In this document: one piece after another, positions 27,770 to 35,648 of the stretch
Layout: every line of letters starts with the position of its first letter
Position numbering within the stretch: position 1 is the first letter of the stretch
DNA from: Caballeronia sp. Lep1P3
GTDB taxonomy: Bacteria; Pseudomonadota; Gammaproteobacteria; Burkholderiales; Burkholderiaceae
Assembly (NCBI RefSeq): GCF_022879595.1
Contig: NZ_CP084269.1
Span: 1 to 64,000 of the forward strand
Direction of reading: 5' to 3'
Length of the DNA stretch: 64,000 nucleotides
Notes under the pieces: model-generated
What the model was told of the DNA's origin: nothing
The model's database searches: none
The model's input: only the letters and a program-made list of their open reading frames with translations
Program-made: the position numbers and the translations under genes

Positions 27770-28710
27770 TGAACGACGGTTTCCTCGGCGTGCTACGACT
27801 GGCGCTAGTCGCCCTGCAGAACATTAGCTTTGCGGCGCTGGTGGGTGCACTCATATGCGACAGGTGGCTCGTCCGGAGCACATCGCACTGGCAGGCAACC
27901 GTGAGCAAACGGCTGATGCGGAGCGCTCAGCTGGCCTGCCTGGCATCGCTCCTGTCGAGTATTGCGGCTTTCTGGACTCACTGCGCGCTGATGAGCGAGT
28001 CGACACTTGCCGAAGCCGGACCGGCGGTCTACTCGATGCTGAAGGAAACCGGATACGGACATGCGTGGCTTGCTGGTGCCGTACTCACTCTAGCCGCGCT
28101 GGTCCTTCTGTCCCTGCGGACGTCGACGCGACCCCGACTGATGCCGGTCACCTGGCTCTGCATTGCCGGTGCAGCGCTCGGACGGAGCAATACTGGACAC
28201 TCCGTCGAAGCCGGCTTTTTCTCGTTGCCGGTATGGGCCGATTGGATTCACCTCCTTGCCATCAGCGTCTGGGTTGGGCTTGTGGTCGCAAGCAGCTATG
28301 TTGTCGCTCCGAGCCTTCTCGCTGCGGGCGACGGCGACCGCAAGAATGGCGCCTCGTTCGTTCAGTCGCTGTCCGACACGGCCACGGTTGCGCTGCTTAT
28401 TCTCTTTGCGACGGGCGCATATAACGGCTGGCGCAGTGTAGACAGCCCGGTCGGCTTTGTCGCCTCGGGTTACGGGCAAATACTCATGTTGAAGCTAGGG
28501 CTTGTGTTGATCGCAGCCGCTCTCGGTGGTCACAATCGATTCTTCGAGATGCCTCAGCTGCTGGCCGCGCTGCAGGGTGGCAGCCTGCGTGAAGCTGAGC
28601 CCGCGCTAAAGCGCTTTTCGAGAGTCCTGCACGTCGAGTCAATCGTTCTTGTGGCGGTTCTCATCGCTGCCGCAGTTCTGGTATCAAGCCCGTTGCCAGG
28701 GACAGCGTAA
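27769..28710 (+). CDS. copD: Copper resistance membrane protein CopD
   Basis: A 313-aa inner-membrane protein with about eight helices, thought to work with CopC to move copper into the cytoplasm or toward oxidases. Conserved polar residues occur within helices (for example WTHCALM, GHAWLAG, NTGHSVEAG and WIHLLAISVWVG), the usual CopD/YebZ pattern of His in membrane. It is the last gene of the plus-strand operon that began at 23348. A strong terminator follows at 28798. Confidence 0.92.
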   Translation: MNDGFLGVLRLALVALQNISFAALVGALICDRWLVRSTSHWQATVSKRLMRSAQLACLASLLSSIAAFWTHCALMSESTLAEAGPAVYSMLKETGYGHAWLAGAVLTLAALVLLSLRTSTRPRLMPVTWLCIAGAALGRSNTGHSVEAGFFSLPVWADWIHLLAISVWVGLVVASSYVVAPSLLAAGDGDRKNGASFVQSLSDTATVALLILFATGAYNGWRSVDSPVGFVASGYGQILMLKLGLVLIAAALGGHNRFFEMPQLLAALQGGSLREAEPALKRFSRVLHVESIVLVAVLIAAAVLVSSPLPGTA

Positions 28711-28797
28711 GCAACGGCTCCACATCGTTCGTCCACGCGGATGGTCCCGCTGGTGAAGCCGTAAGACTCGGCGCATCACCGCAGGACCGTCTCTTCA

Positions 28798-28825
28798 GGC
28801 CCGCGCAAATCGCGGGCCTTTTTTT
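28798..28825 (+). terminator. Rho-independent terminator after copD
   Basis: Perfect 8-bp stem GGCCCGCG / CGCGGGCC around a CAAAT loop, followed directly by a run of T (28819-28825). It closes the seven-gene copper operon on the plus strand. Confidence 0.93.
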
Positions 28826-28896
28826 CATCCATGGGCACGATGGATGCGCAACTCAATGGCTGGCTCTTCCAGCATCCAATGTTCACGGAGGACACT

Positions 28897-29223
28897 ATGG
28901 CTCACCAACAACACCAGTCATGCATTGACGCTTGCGACGCGTGCGCTGCAGCTTGTGACCATTGCGCGACTGCCTGCCTTTCTGAAAGCAACGTCTCGGA
29001 GATGGCCGAATGCATCAGGCAGGATATGGACTGCGCGGATGTCTGTCGTATCGCTTCTGCGGCGATGGCCCGTGGCAGTCAGCACACCAAGGATATATGC
29101 GAGCTCTGCGCATCGCTGTGCGAAGCATGCGCAGCGGAGTGTGAAAGGCACCAACACGAGCATTGCAAGCAATGCGCTGAAGCATGCCGCACGTGCGCTA
29201 GCGAGTGCCGGGCGATGGGTTAA
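28897..29223 (+). CDS. Four-helix-bundle Cys-rich copper-storage protein (DUF326/Csp-like)
   Basis: A 108-aa protein with no signal peptide, so probably cytosolic (Csp3-like). Cys recur along all helices: CIDACDACAAACDHC, ECIRQDMDC, ICELCASLCEACAAEC and HCKQCAEACRTC. In Csp proteins these Cys line the inside of a four-helix bundle and store many Cu(I) ions. A His-containing end (HQHEHC) sits before the last helix. The start at 28897 follows ACGGAGGAC. It stands alone between the copD terminator and another stem-loop, so it has its own promoter. Confidence 0.92.
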   Translation: MAHQQHQSCIDACDACAAACDHCATACLSESNVSEMAECIRQDMDCADVCRIASAAMARGSQHTKDICELCASLCEACAAECERHQHEHCKQCAEACRTCASECRAMG

Positions 29224-29260
29224 GCTTCACCAGTCCGCTAGTTTCGCGCAACGGACAGGA

Positions 29261-29292
29261 GCTCCCGCCGTCCTCGAACGGCGGGAGCCTTC
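29261..29292 (+). terminator. Stem-loop terminator after the Cys-rich storage gene
   Basis: An 11-bp perfect stem (GCTCCCGCCGT / ACGGCGGGAGC) with a six-base loop, 38 bases after the stop. The T-run is weak (CTTC), so termination may be partial. It also lies close to the end of the convergent minus-strand gene. Confidence 0.7.
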
Positions 29293-29323
29293 AAAACACT
29301 AGGTACCGGGTCGGTCGCCGCCG

Positions 29324-30099
29324 CTAGCCTCCGCTGTGCTGACCGCGCAGACTTCCACCTTCCGGTTGCAGCGGGCTTGCGTCGGAGAAAGGCTGGTAAT
29401 CCGCGATGCCAAAGTCCTTTTCTAGCAGCTCTCTCATCTCGTCAACCGCGCCCGTCTGAGCATGCCACATTTGATTGCAAAGGCGAGTGAGTTCGGCGTG
29501 CCGCCGGTCAACTCCAGTCATGCATCCGTTCAGTGGCTTGAAAAGCTGATAATGGTGATGGCTGAAGACTTCCAGGTAGGCTCGGTCGAACGACTTTCCT
29601 GGCTGTGCATGCTCAAGTATCCCGATGGCTGCTTGTTGTTCCGGCCGTAGTTGCGGCTGATAGTTGATCCCGTACCAGTTGTGCAAAAGAGATTGCAGCT
29701 GGAGAATCTGCTCGCGTTGTGTACGGTTTTCCATCCGCGCATTCGACTTTATTTCATCGACAGTCGCCTTCGCTTGCGTTGGAGGAAAGCCCGGGGATGG
29801 AGACGTGCCTTCATTCGGAGACAGATTTCCGCTCCTTCGTACATCGGTGCCAGCGGCGAGTTCGGTCATTCTGAGCGCAGAGTAATGGTGGTCAATGATG
29901 GTCTCCATGAGTGTCACCTCAAAGTTCGCCGTGATACCCCGGCCGGGCCCGTCGGCGTACGCGGGCGTGACAGTCAAAACTGCCAACGCTGAAACAGCCG
30001 CGACAGCGGCACGCGACACCTGGGGCGCAAATTTCCGGCAGGCCTCGGCCCATTTTGTTTCCTTCCTCTTACGATTGTCCACGGTTCTCTCCGTCATAA
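29324..30099 (-). CDS. DUF305-like secreted protein with long Sec-type N-terminus
   Basis: From the ATG at 30099 the product is about 258 aa. The frame is open further up to 30190, and no start has a convincing ribosome-binding site. A hydrophobic segment (AAVAAVSALAVLTVTPAYA) gives a signal peptide after an unusually long basic N-region. Two His motifs, IIDHHYSALRMTELA and VFSHHHYQLFKP, sit in a two-part arrangement recalling DUF305's HH motif. One Cys pair (CMTG, LCNQM) may be structural. It is convergent with the copper-storage gene. Copper relevance is by context only. Confidence 0.7.
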
Positions 30100-30274
30100 G
30101 ACCAAGAATATGCGTCTCCGCACCATTGCAGCGACTGAGGGCCAGCATCTCGCGCGCCCACGCGCCGTAGATGACGATTTTTTCACGCACTCGTCACGAG
30201 CCGTTCAGGGGCTTGGATCCACAATGGCGCTGGTCATCAACGCTGATGACGTCCAATGTAATTGCGGAGTCCCA

Positions 30275-30604
30275 ATGAAAATTAAATTTCTCTCTCTCTT
30301 TGTCGCCCTGGCAGCGGTGGCAAACAGCTCGTTTGCTGACGCGGGGCACGACTTTCCTCCGACAACAAAGGTTCAAGCAGCGTCACCTGCTGATTCGGGT
30401 CAAGCGCGCAGTGCCCAAGCGACCGATATGCAGGTCACGCGTTCCGGCAAAACGCGCGCCGAGGTCATTCAGGAATTGATTGAAGCGCAAAAGGCCGGCC
30501 TCGTTCCTACCAGCCGTTCCGACTATCCTCCGAGCGAAGCAACGATTGCACGGAATCGCGCGCGATACGAAACCGATACTCTGAAAGCGGCTACTGCGCA
30601 GTGA
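30275..30604 (+). CDS. DUF4148 small secreted protein (copy 1)
   Basis: A 109-aa protein with a signal peptide (MKIKFLSLF, cut near SFADAG). The C-terminal DUF4148 motif is KTRAEVIQELIEAQKAG, then PTSRSDYPPSEATIARN. The family is common and expanded in Burkholderia and relatives and has no known role. Two relatives lie in the window, a close one at 42750 and a divergent one at 33824. The start follows GCGGAGTCCCA. Confidence 0.88.
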   Translation: MKIKFLSLFVALAAVANSSFADAGHDFPPTTKVQAASPADSGQARSAQATDMQVTRSGKTRAEVIQELIEAQKAGLVPTSRSDYPPSEATIARNRARYETDTLKAATAQ

Positions 30605-30991
30605 CATGTGCCACCGCAACCGTGCATCATTGGGACATTGCTATGTGACCGTGCGGCTGTCACGGTCAGAGTCGACATCGGCTCTGACGGGTAGTCGAGG
30701 TAGTCGCAAGCTCTAGCTCTCGTGACGGTTCCTGGCAATGGCAGTCACCGGTCCAAGAAAAGTTGGACCTCCGTGCGTGCGGATAGGCCTAGTGTCCGCG
30801 CCGAGCGAATTTTGAGCCACCGCGCCGATTGAATTCTGAGCCAGGGTGGAGACCGGTCTAAAGCAGGACCGGTTGTGGATAAGTCTATGGGTTTTCGAGT
30901 TGTTTGTCCTCCTGCGTATGAGGATGGGTTGCGCCGGGGAAGCTGTGAAGGGCGTAGCCCGTAGCAGATTCCCCGGCGCGGCAAGCGCCGA

Positions 30992-31792
30992 TCATTCGAG
31001 CTCAGAAGCACTTGCAGCGTCGGCTTTTCGCGCAGTTTCACGCGACCGGATGCGCTTCTTTGCACTGGCGCTGCTATGCCGGAAACGGTGACTCTCGTTG
31101 CCGGTCTCCACGATGTGGCAGTGGTGCGTTAGCCGGTCCAACAACGCTGTGGTCATCTTCGCGTCGCCGAACACGCTCGACCATTCGGCGAAGTCTAGAT
31201 TCGTCGTGACCGCAACGCTCGTGTGCTCGTACAGGCGGCTCAGTAGATGGAACAGCAGTGCCCCGCCGGCTTGGCTGAAGGGCAGATACCCAAGTTCGTC
31301 CAGAATGACCAGGTCAAGACGCAGCAGGCTCGCCGCGATCCTCCCGGCGCGACCCTGCGCCTTCTCCTGCTCCAGCGCGTTGGCCAGATCCACGGTCGAG
31401 TAGAAGCGCACTCGCTTGCCGTGGTGCATGATCCCGGATACGCCAATGGCGGTCGCCAGATGCGTTTTGCCCGAGCCGGGGCCGCCGACCAGAACCAGGT
31501 TGTGTGCACTCTCGGTGAACGTCATGCCCGCCAGTTGCATAACGAGCTGGCGATCGACCGGTGACCCTTCAAACTCGAAGCCGGCCAGATCGCGATGCAC
31601 CGGGAACTTCGCCGCGTTCATCTGGTGGCTGACCGAACGCACGGCACGATCAGTACTCTCGGCCTGCAGTAGCCGTTCAAGCAACCACTGCGAAGACGCC
31701 ACCTCGACGTTACCCTGTTCGAGTAGTTCGGCCCAACCGGCAGCCATGCCATGCAGCCGCAAGTGTTTGAGTTCGACGATCAGATCACGCAT
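30992..31792 (-). CDS. istB: IS21 transposition helper ATPase IstB
   Basis: A 267-aa AAA+ ATPase that assists the IstA transposase in target selection. Walker [12 protein letters not shown] is near residue 105 and Walker [11 protein letters not shown] near 170. The ATG at 31792 follows GGAGG and overlaps the end of istA by eight bases, the usual coupling in IS21 elements. The last residues (after [11 protein letters not shown]) are Lys/Arg-rich as in the family. Confidence 0.94.
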   Translation of the reverse strand: MRDLIVELKHLRLHGMAAGWAELLEQGNVEVASSQWLLERLLQAESTDRAVRSVSHQMNAAKFPVHRDLAGFEFEGSPVDRQLVMQLAGMTFTESAHNLVLVGGPGSGKTHLATAIGVSGIMHHGKRVRFYSTVDLANALEQEKAQGRAGRIAASLLRLDLVILDELGYLPFSQAGGALLFHLLSRLYEHTSVAVTTNLDFAEWSSVFGDAKMTTALLDRLTHHCHIVETGNESHRFRHSSASAKKRIRSRETARKADAASASELE

Positions 31793-33323
31793 GACCGGCC
31801 TCCGGCTGTTGTAGCGCCGGGCGCAGCCCGTCGTACCGCGATGTGTCGGCAAGCGGCGGTGTCGTCAGTTGTAGCGCCGTATCGATTTTCGGCGGCATCT
31901 CCACGCTGCGCATGCGCGACAGCACATTCACCACATGCTCGACGCTCACGCGCCCGGAGGGCGGTGCCTGCTCCAATGCAAGTTCGACTGCAATCACTAT
32001 GACATCCAGACCGCTTTCCGGGACTAGTGCCAGAACCTTCGCCATTACCCGGTCACCACCTGGCTCGCGTAGTAGCGCCCGGCGCAGGCGTTGCAGCGGT
32101 TCGGGCATATCCAGGAACGGCGCACCGTTGCGCAATGCGCCAGGCTTGCGCTGGATCAGCGGGATGTAATGCTGCCAGTCGTAGCGCACCAGACCTTCGT
32201 CGGCCAGACGGTCATGTTCGGCCACCATGACGTCATCGCCCACCACCACAACGCGGCCCGGATAGAGCCGCGTACTGAGCATTTGACCTGCAAATTCGCA
32301 GGGTACCGAGTAGCGGTTGCGCCCGATCACCACAAGGCAGGTAGACGACACCCGGGCCGCGCGTTCAACGTAACCGTCAAACGGTGTTGGCATCGGCATC
32401 AGATGGGCGCGCTCTTGTTCGAATACGTCGGCAACGCTCAGATCCCGATAGTCCGGATGCTTCACCTGCTCCCACAACGACCGGCACCGGCTCGCCAGCC
32501 ATGCGTTCAGCTCGGCGAAACTGCCAAATCGCTGCTCGCGCGCTTCAATCCAGATACGCCGGCGGCTGTCCTGCACGTTCTTCTCGACCACGCCTTTCTC
32601 CCAGCCGCTGGCCACGTTACAGAAGTCCGGGTCAAACAAGTAATGCGCGCACATCACTGCGAAACGCGGATTTACCGTGCGGCCTTTGCCTTTGTGAACC
32701 TTGTCGACCGCCGTCTTCATATTATCGAAGATGCCACGACGGGCCACCCCGCCAAAGGCCGTGAACGAGCGCGTATGGGCGTCGAACAGCATCTCGTGAC
32801 CCTGGCTTGGGTAGGCCACCAGCCAGAATGCCCGCGACGCGCACAGCTTCATGTGCGACACCTGCAGCTTGCGGTAAATGCCGCCGACAACCAGTCCTTC
32901 TTCGGACCAATCAAACTGGAACGCTTCGCCCAGCTCGAATTGCAGCGGCACAAACGCCGACTTCGAAGCCGCTTGGCCTTCGCCTTGCCGCCAGCTCCGG
33001 ATAAAATCGGTCACCCGCGAATAGCAGCCATCGTAGCCGTTCGCCTTGACCTCCTGGAACAGCATCCAGGCGGTGCGCCGCTCTTTCTTCGGCCGCCTTG
33101 CGTCCACGCTGAGCGCCTGCACCAGCGCCTCGTGAAACGGTGTCAGCCGGGTCGACTGCGAGCGCCGCTGATACTTCGGTTCTTCCTGAATTTCCACGCT
33201 CAGGTATTTGCTAATCGTGTTGCGCGACAGGCTTGTGAGACGCGCTATCTCGCGTACCGACTTGTTCTGGCGGTGGAACATCCGCCGCACCTTGCCAATC
33301 ATCGTCATCGGGATCATCCCCAA
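31785..33323 (-). CDS. istA: IS21 transposase IstA
   Basis: A 512-aa DDE transposase. The N-terminal helix-turn-helix ([20 protein letters not shown]) is followed by the catalytic core, with FQFDWSEEG (first Asp), IFDNMKTAV (second Asp) and KGVVEKNVQ (Glu). A C-terminal beta-rich domain follows (YSVPCEFAG...). Length is normal. The start may be any of the closely spaced Met codons at residues 1, 3, 6 or 8. Confidence 0.94.
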   Translation of the reverse strand: MGMIPMTMIGKVRRMFHRQNKSVREIARLTSLSRNTISKYLSVEIQEEPKYQRRSQSTRLTPFHEALVQALSVDARRPKKERRTAWMLFQEVKANGYDGCYSRVTDFIRSWRQGEGQAASKSAFVPLQFELGEAFQFDWSEEGLVVGGIYRKLQVSHMKLCASRAFWLVAYPSQGHEMLFDAHTRSFTAFGGVARRGIFDNMKTAVDKVHKGKGRTVNPRFAVMCAHYLFDPDFCNVASGWEKGVVEKNVQDSRRRIWIEAREQRFGSFAELNAWLASRCRSLWEQVKHPDYRDLSVADVFEQERAHLMPMPTPFDGYVERAARVSSTCLVVIGRNRYSVPCEFAGQMLSTRLYPGRVVVVGDDVMVAEHDRLADEGLVRYDWQHYIPLIQRKPGALRNGAPFLDMPEPLQRLRRALLREPGGDRVMAKVLALVPESGLDVIVIAVELALEQAPPSGRVSVEHVVNVLSRMRSVEMPPKIDTALQLTTPPLADTSRYDGLRPALQQPEAGHA

Positions 33324-33725
33324 ACACCCTGCCTGAAAAACTAGCAGGATAGGTTGATTACCCGGCTCAGTTTTCAGTCGGCGCGACCCCTACAAATGGC
33401 TCAATTTTCGGTCGGCGTAAACAGGCCTAGCTTATTTTGTTGCCCCGACTGGTCCGTCGGTCAGCGGACGCTCGTTTGCGCGGACGGTCTGCAGGACCGT
33501 CGCCCTCGCCAAAAACATTACCAGCCATTAGACGGCTTGATGTTCAAGCGACTTCTGGAGTGTTTAAGGAGTTGAAGACATCGCTAGTGAAACACGTTTG
33601 AATTGCTGACCGGTTTTGTCGGGCTTATAAGAGCGCGTTGCCTGCGGCACCGCCGAAGCAGCTAGCCCTTGTCGGCTACCGGGTTCGCGGAAACAAGGAT
33701 GGCGGACGCCGGCATCATGACACCC

Positions 33726-33755
33726 GGATGATGAACATTTCATCTGTCCGTCACC
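33726..33755 (+). promoter_or_regulatory. Candidate regulatory motif upstream of a small lipoprotein gene
   Basis: The pattern GGATGA-N7-TTCATC-N3-CCGTCACC lies 68 bases before the lipoprotein start at 33824. An ungapped near-copy is at 34136-34165, and the parts GATGA-N7-TTCAT and CCGTCA also occur in the divergent copper promoter near 23232-23283. The spacing of TCAT and GTCA halves (about one helical turn) suits an OmpR-type regulator. Confidence 0.5.
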
Positions 33756-33823
33756 CCAGCGCACCAACGCCTCGGCAGAATCGACGTGTGAGGAAGGACC
33801 GTCCGTGCGTTTGGAGAGAAACT

Positions 33824-34087
33824 ATGCGGCGCTTAGCAACGCTTTGCGCAGTAGCGGCTTTGTTTTCGGGATGTGTGCCGGGACAGCCGTTGCTTTCGCA
33901 ATCAGGAAAGACCAAACAACAAGCGGACGTCGAGCTTGAGAACGCCTGGAAGGAAGGATGGCTACCGTATCGGCGCGCGGACTATCCGCCCGCTCAAGCA
34001 ACCCTTGAGCGCAACAAAAAGCGGTACTCAGCGACGCACCCCGAGGACGTGCCTTTACCCGCAAGCGCGGCGGAGCCGTCAAATTGA
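33824..34087 (+). CDS. Small DUF4148-like lipoprotein
   Basis: An 87-aa protein whose signal ends in a lipobox (ALFSGC), so Cys18 is likely acylated. The rest resembles DUF4148: SGKTKQQADVELENAWKEG, YRRADYPPAQATLERN, then K-K-R-Y. It is thus a divergent, membrane-anchored cousin of the proteins at 30275 and 42750. The start follows GGAGAGAAACT. Function is unknown. Confidence 0.8.
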   Translation: MRRLATLCAVAALFSGCVPGQPLLSQSGKTKQQADVELENAWKEGWLPYRRADYPPAQATLERNKKRYSATHPEDVPLPASAAEPSN

Positions 34088-34135
34088 CGTTGGTCTAATG
34101 TGAGTGAGCTGAAGTGAGTCACGCGGTGGCGAGGA

Positions 34136-34165
34136 GGATGACTAAAACGTCATCCTACCGTCACC
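34136..34165. promoter_or_regulatory. Second copy of the candidate regulatory motif, with perfect dyad
   Basis: GGATGA-N7-GTCATC-N3-CCGTCACC matches the site at 33726 without gaps. Positions 34135-34156 also form a perfect inverted repeat AGGATGAC-N6-GTCATCCT. It lies between the ends of two convergent genes, where no plus-strand gene begins for 1.5 kb. It may have been parted from its target by insertion of the nuclease-like gene. A terminator role is less likely because there is no T-run. Confidence 0.45.
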
Positions 34166-34182
34166 TCTGCGTTACGTCGCCT

Positions 34183-35442
34183 CTACAGTGAGGTAGCAAT
34201 AGCTTCAATGGGTTTCATACCGCTGCCGAAACGGGCGATAGTTTCGCGATGTTCCTTGAGAGCACCGTACGGAAGGTACCTAATGCCAAGTTCGGTTACG
34301 CGGGAAAAGGCCGGTCTCGCCAGTTGGCTCCGTACGTCCTCTTGTCGACTATCGGGCGCGACGAGGTAAAGATGCTTGTGTGCCGCTGTGGCCGAGCCAA
34401 GTGCCAAGTCAAGGAGGCGAACGATGCCGGAATAGATGGACGTCGTGTGTTCAACTTCGAACGCTGCTGCGACGGAGCGGTCAGCATTCAACCAGATGAC
34501 GTCAATCAGCGGGACGGTGTCTGCTCCGTTGATATTCAGCGAAGTTGGCAACTCGGTCAGGCACCCGTCGGCAAGTTTGCCGTCGCGGTAAGGGCGCGAG
34601 CGGTCATTCGACGCAATCCAGACTTGATAGCCGAGCGATTGTCCGAGGTCGCGCAACCATCCTTGAACTTCGGTATGTGTCGCGTCTTGCTGGCGGCTCG
34701 CCTCTAGTTGCTTGGCTAGTGTTGCCGATTGTTCGCGAACGGCATCCAGGTCTTTAAGCCACGCATCATGAGATGCGGCATCTTCTACAGACGGCGGCAA
34801 CGGGTAGCGGTCGATGCCGACGTCGAAAAGAAATCCCGCGAGCGCCCCTAGGTCGTTTGACAGCAGCGTGCGGAATTCGTGATTTAGCTCAAGGATTCCC
34901 TTGCGCATTGCGAGGTAGTGATCCCAACGTCCCAGCTTTACGTTGGCCTTGGCCAAGGCGTTGAACCCCTTGACGATGGCGGTGTTGAACGGACAGACGA
35001 GGGTCGGATGGATGAAGTAAAGCAGATTGGCGACTGCCGGCCCCAAGCCCTTGACGGCGTGAGAGTCGAGCGTCCTTATAGCCGTCAAGACCGCCTCAGC
35101 TTCGTCGCAACAATCGCACGTGTCTAGGAGCTTGCCGAACGCCCGCTGGTTTGCGGGGTTTTCGTAGATGTCGGGGATTCGAAGCTTCGGTTTCCAGAGA
35201 AATGCATGGTCAGCGCCGCGGAAAATCTGCCGCTGCTCAGCGATGGAGCCAACGACGGTTTCGAGAGACGAGCCTCGGTACGCGTTGCCAAACGTCCCTG
35301 CGTCGATTTCCTTTACGACTTGCCGGATGCCTTGGCGGATGGACCGGAAGTTCTTCAGACGCTCAGGCCATAGGAACCAGGTCTGAAAAGTGGCCGCCGG
35401 GTCTGCCTTCCAATGCTCGATAAGGGTGTGCAGGGTATTCAT
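34183..35442 (-). CDS. Solitary PD-(D/E)XK nuclease-like protein (type II restriction-like)
   Basis: A 419-aa protein. Residues 129-141 (AVKGLGPAVANLL) look like a helix-hairpin-helix. A helical stretch at 224-257 is coiled-coil-like. In the C-terminal third D314 (LIDVIWLN) and E329-V-E331 (AAFEVEHTT) fit a PD-(D/E)XK-type core with an unusual third residue. Similar proteins are annotated as restriction endonucleases, but no methyltransferase gene lies nearby. It is flanked by copper genes and lies on the opposite strand, which suggests insertion as a single-gene cargo. The nuclease reading is moderate; a DNA-repair or defence role is equally open. Confidence 0.6.
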   Translation of the reverse strand: MNTLHTLIEHWKADPAATFQTWFLWPERLKNFRSIRQGIRQVVKEIDAGTFGNAYRGSSLETVVGSIAEQRQIFRGADHAFLWKPKLRIPDIYENPANQRAFGKLLDTCDCCDEAEAVLTAIRTLDSHAVKGLGPAVANLLYFIHPTLVCPFNTAIVKGFNALAKANVKLGRWDHYLAMRKGILELNHEFRTLLSNDLGALAGFLFDVGIDRYPLPPSVEDAASHDAWLKDLDAVREQSATLAKQLEASRQQDATHTEVQGWLRDLGQSLGYQVWIASNDRSRPYRDGKLADGCLTELPTSLNINGADTVPLIDVIWLNADRSVAAAFEVEHTTSIYSGIVRLLDLALGSATAAHKHLYLVAPDSRQEDVRSQLARPAFSRVTELGIRYLPYGALKEHRETIARFGSGMKPIEAIATSL

Positions 35443-35507
35443 TATTGTCGTAGGTTTTATTGTCGGGCGAGTCTATCACCGATGTTCCGGTCTTTGGACA
35501 AGCTCCG

Positions 35508-35538
35508 TTGACCTTCCCACCGTCGGTAAGTGACAATA
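35508..35538 (+). promoter_or_regulatory. MerR-type promoter of the copper ATPase gene
   Basis: TTGACC (35508-35513) and a weak -10, ACAATA (35533-35538), are separated by 19 bp. The spacer holds an imperfect dyad ACCTTCC-N7-GGTAAGT (35511-35531) with eight of ten arm pairs matching. The left arm equals the CueR operator arm found upstream of cueR. The ATPase start is 110 bases downstream. Confidence 0.7.
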
Positions 35539-35648
35539 AATTTAGGTCGCTGGCGCACCTGAGCGGGCCGAGGTCCAGGCTAACGCCGAGCGAACGATGT
35601 GTCGTCCGAAACCAAGTGCATGGCACGACCGAACAAGGAGCACTTAGC

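Larger units (their letters stand above)
30793..33423. mobile_element. IS21-family insertion sequence, complete, 7-bp target duplication
   Basis: A 2631-bp element carrying istA and istB on the minus strand. The left end starts TGTCCGCGCCGAGCGAA and the right end, inverted, starts TGTTTACGCCGACCGAA. Each end continues with a second related repeat (CGCCGA..GAA..TGAGCC), the multiple terminal repeats typical of IS21. The element is bounded by the direct repeat GGCCTAG at 30786-30792 and 33424-33430, which is the target-site duplication. Both genes are open, so the element could still be active. Confidence 0.95.

Noticed and set aside
32091..33344. 417-aa plus-strand open frame in the IS21 element
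   Set aside because: It is antisense to istA and shows no family features.
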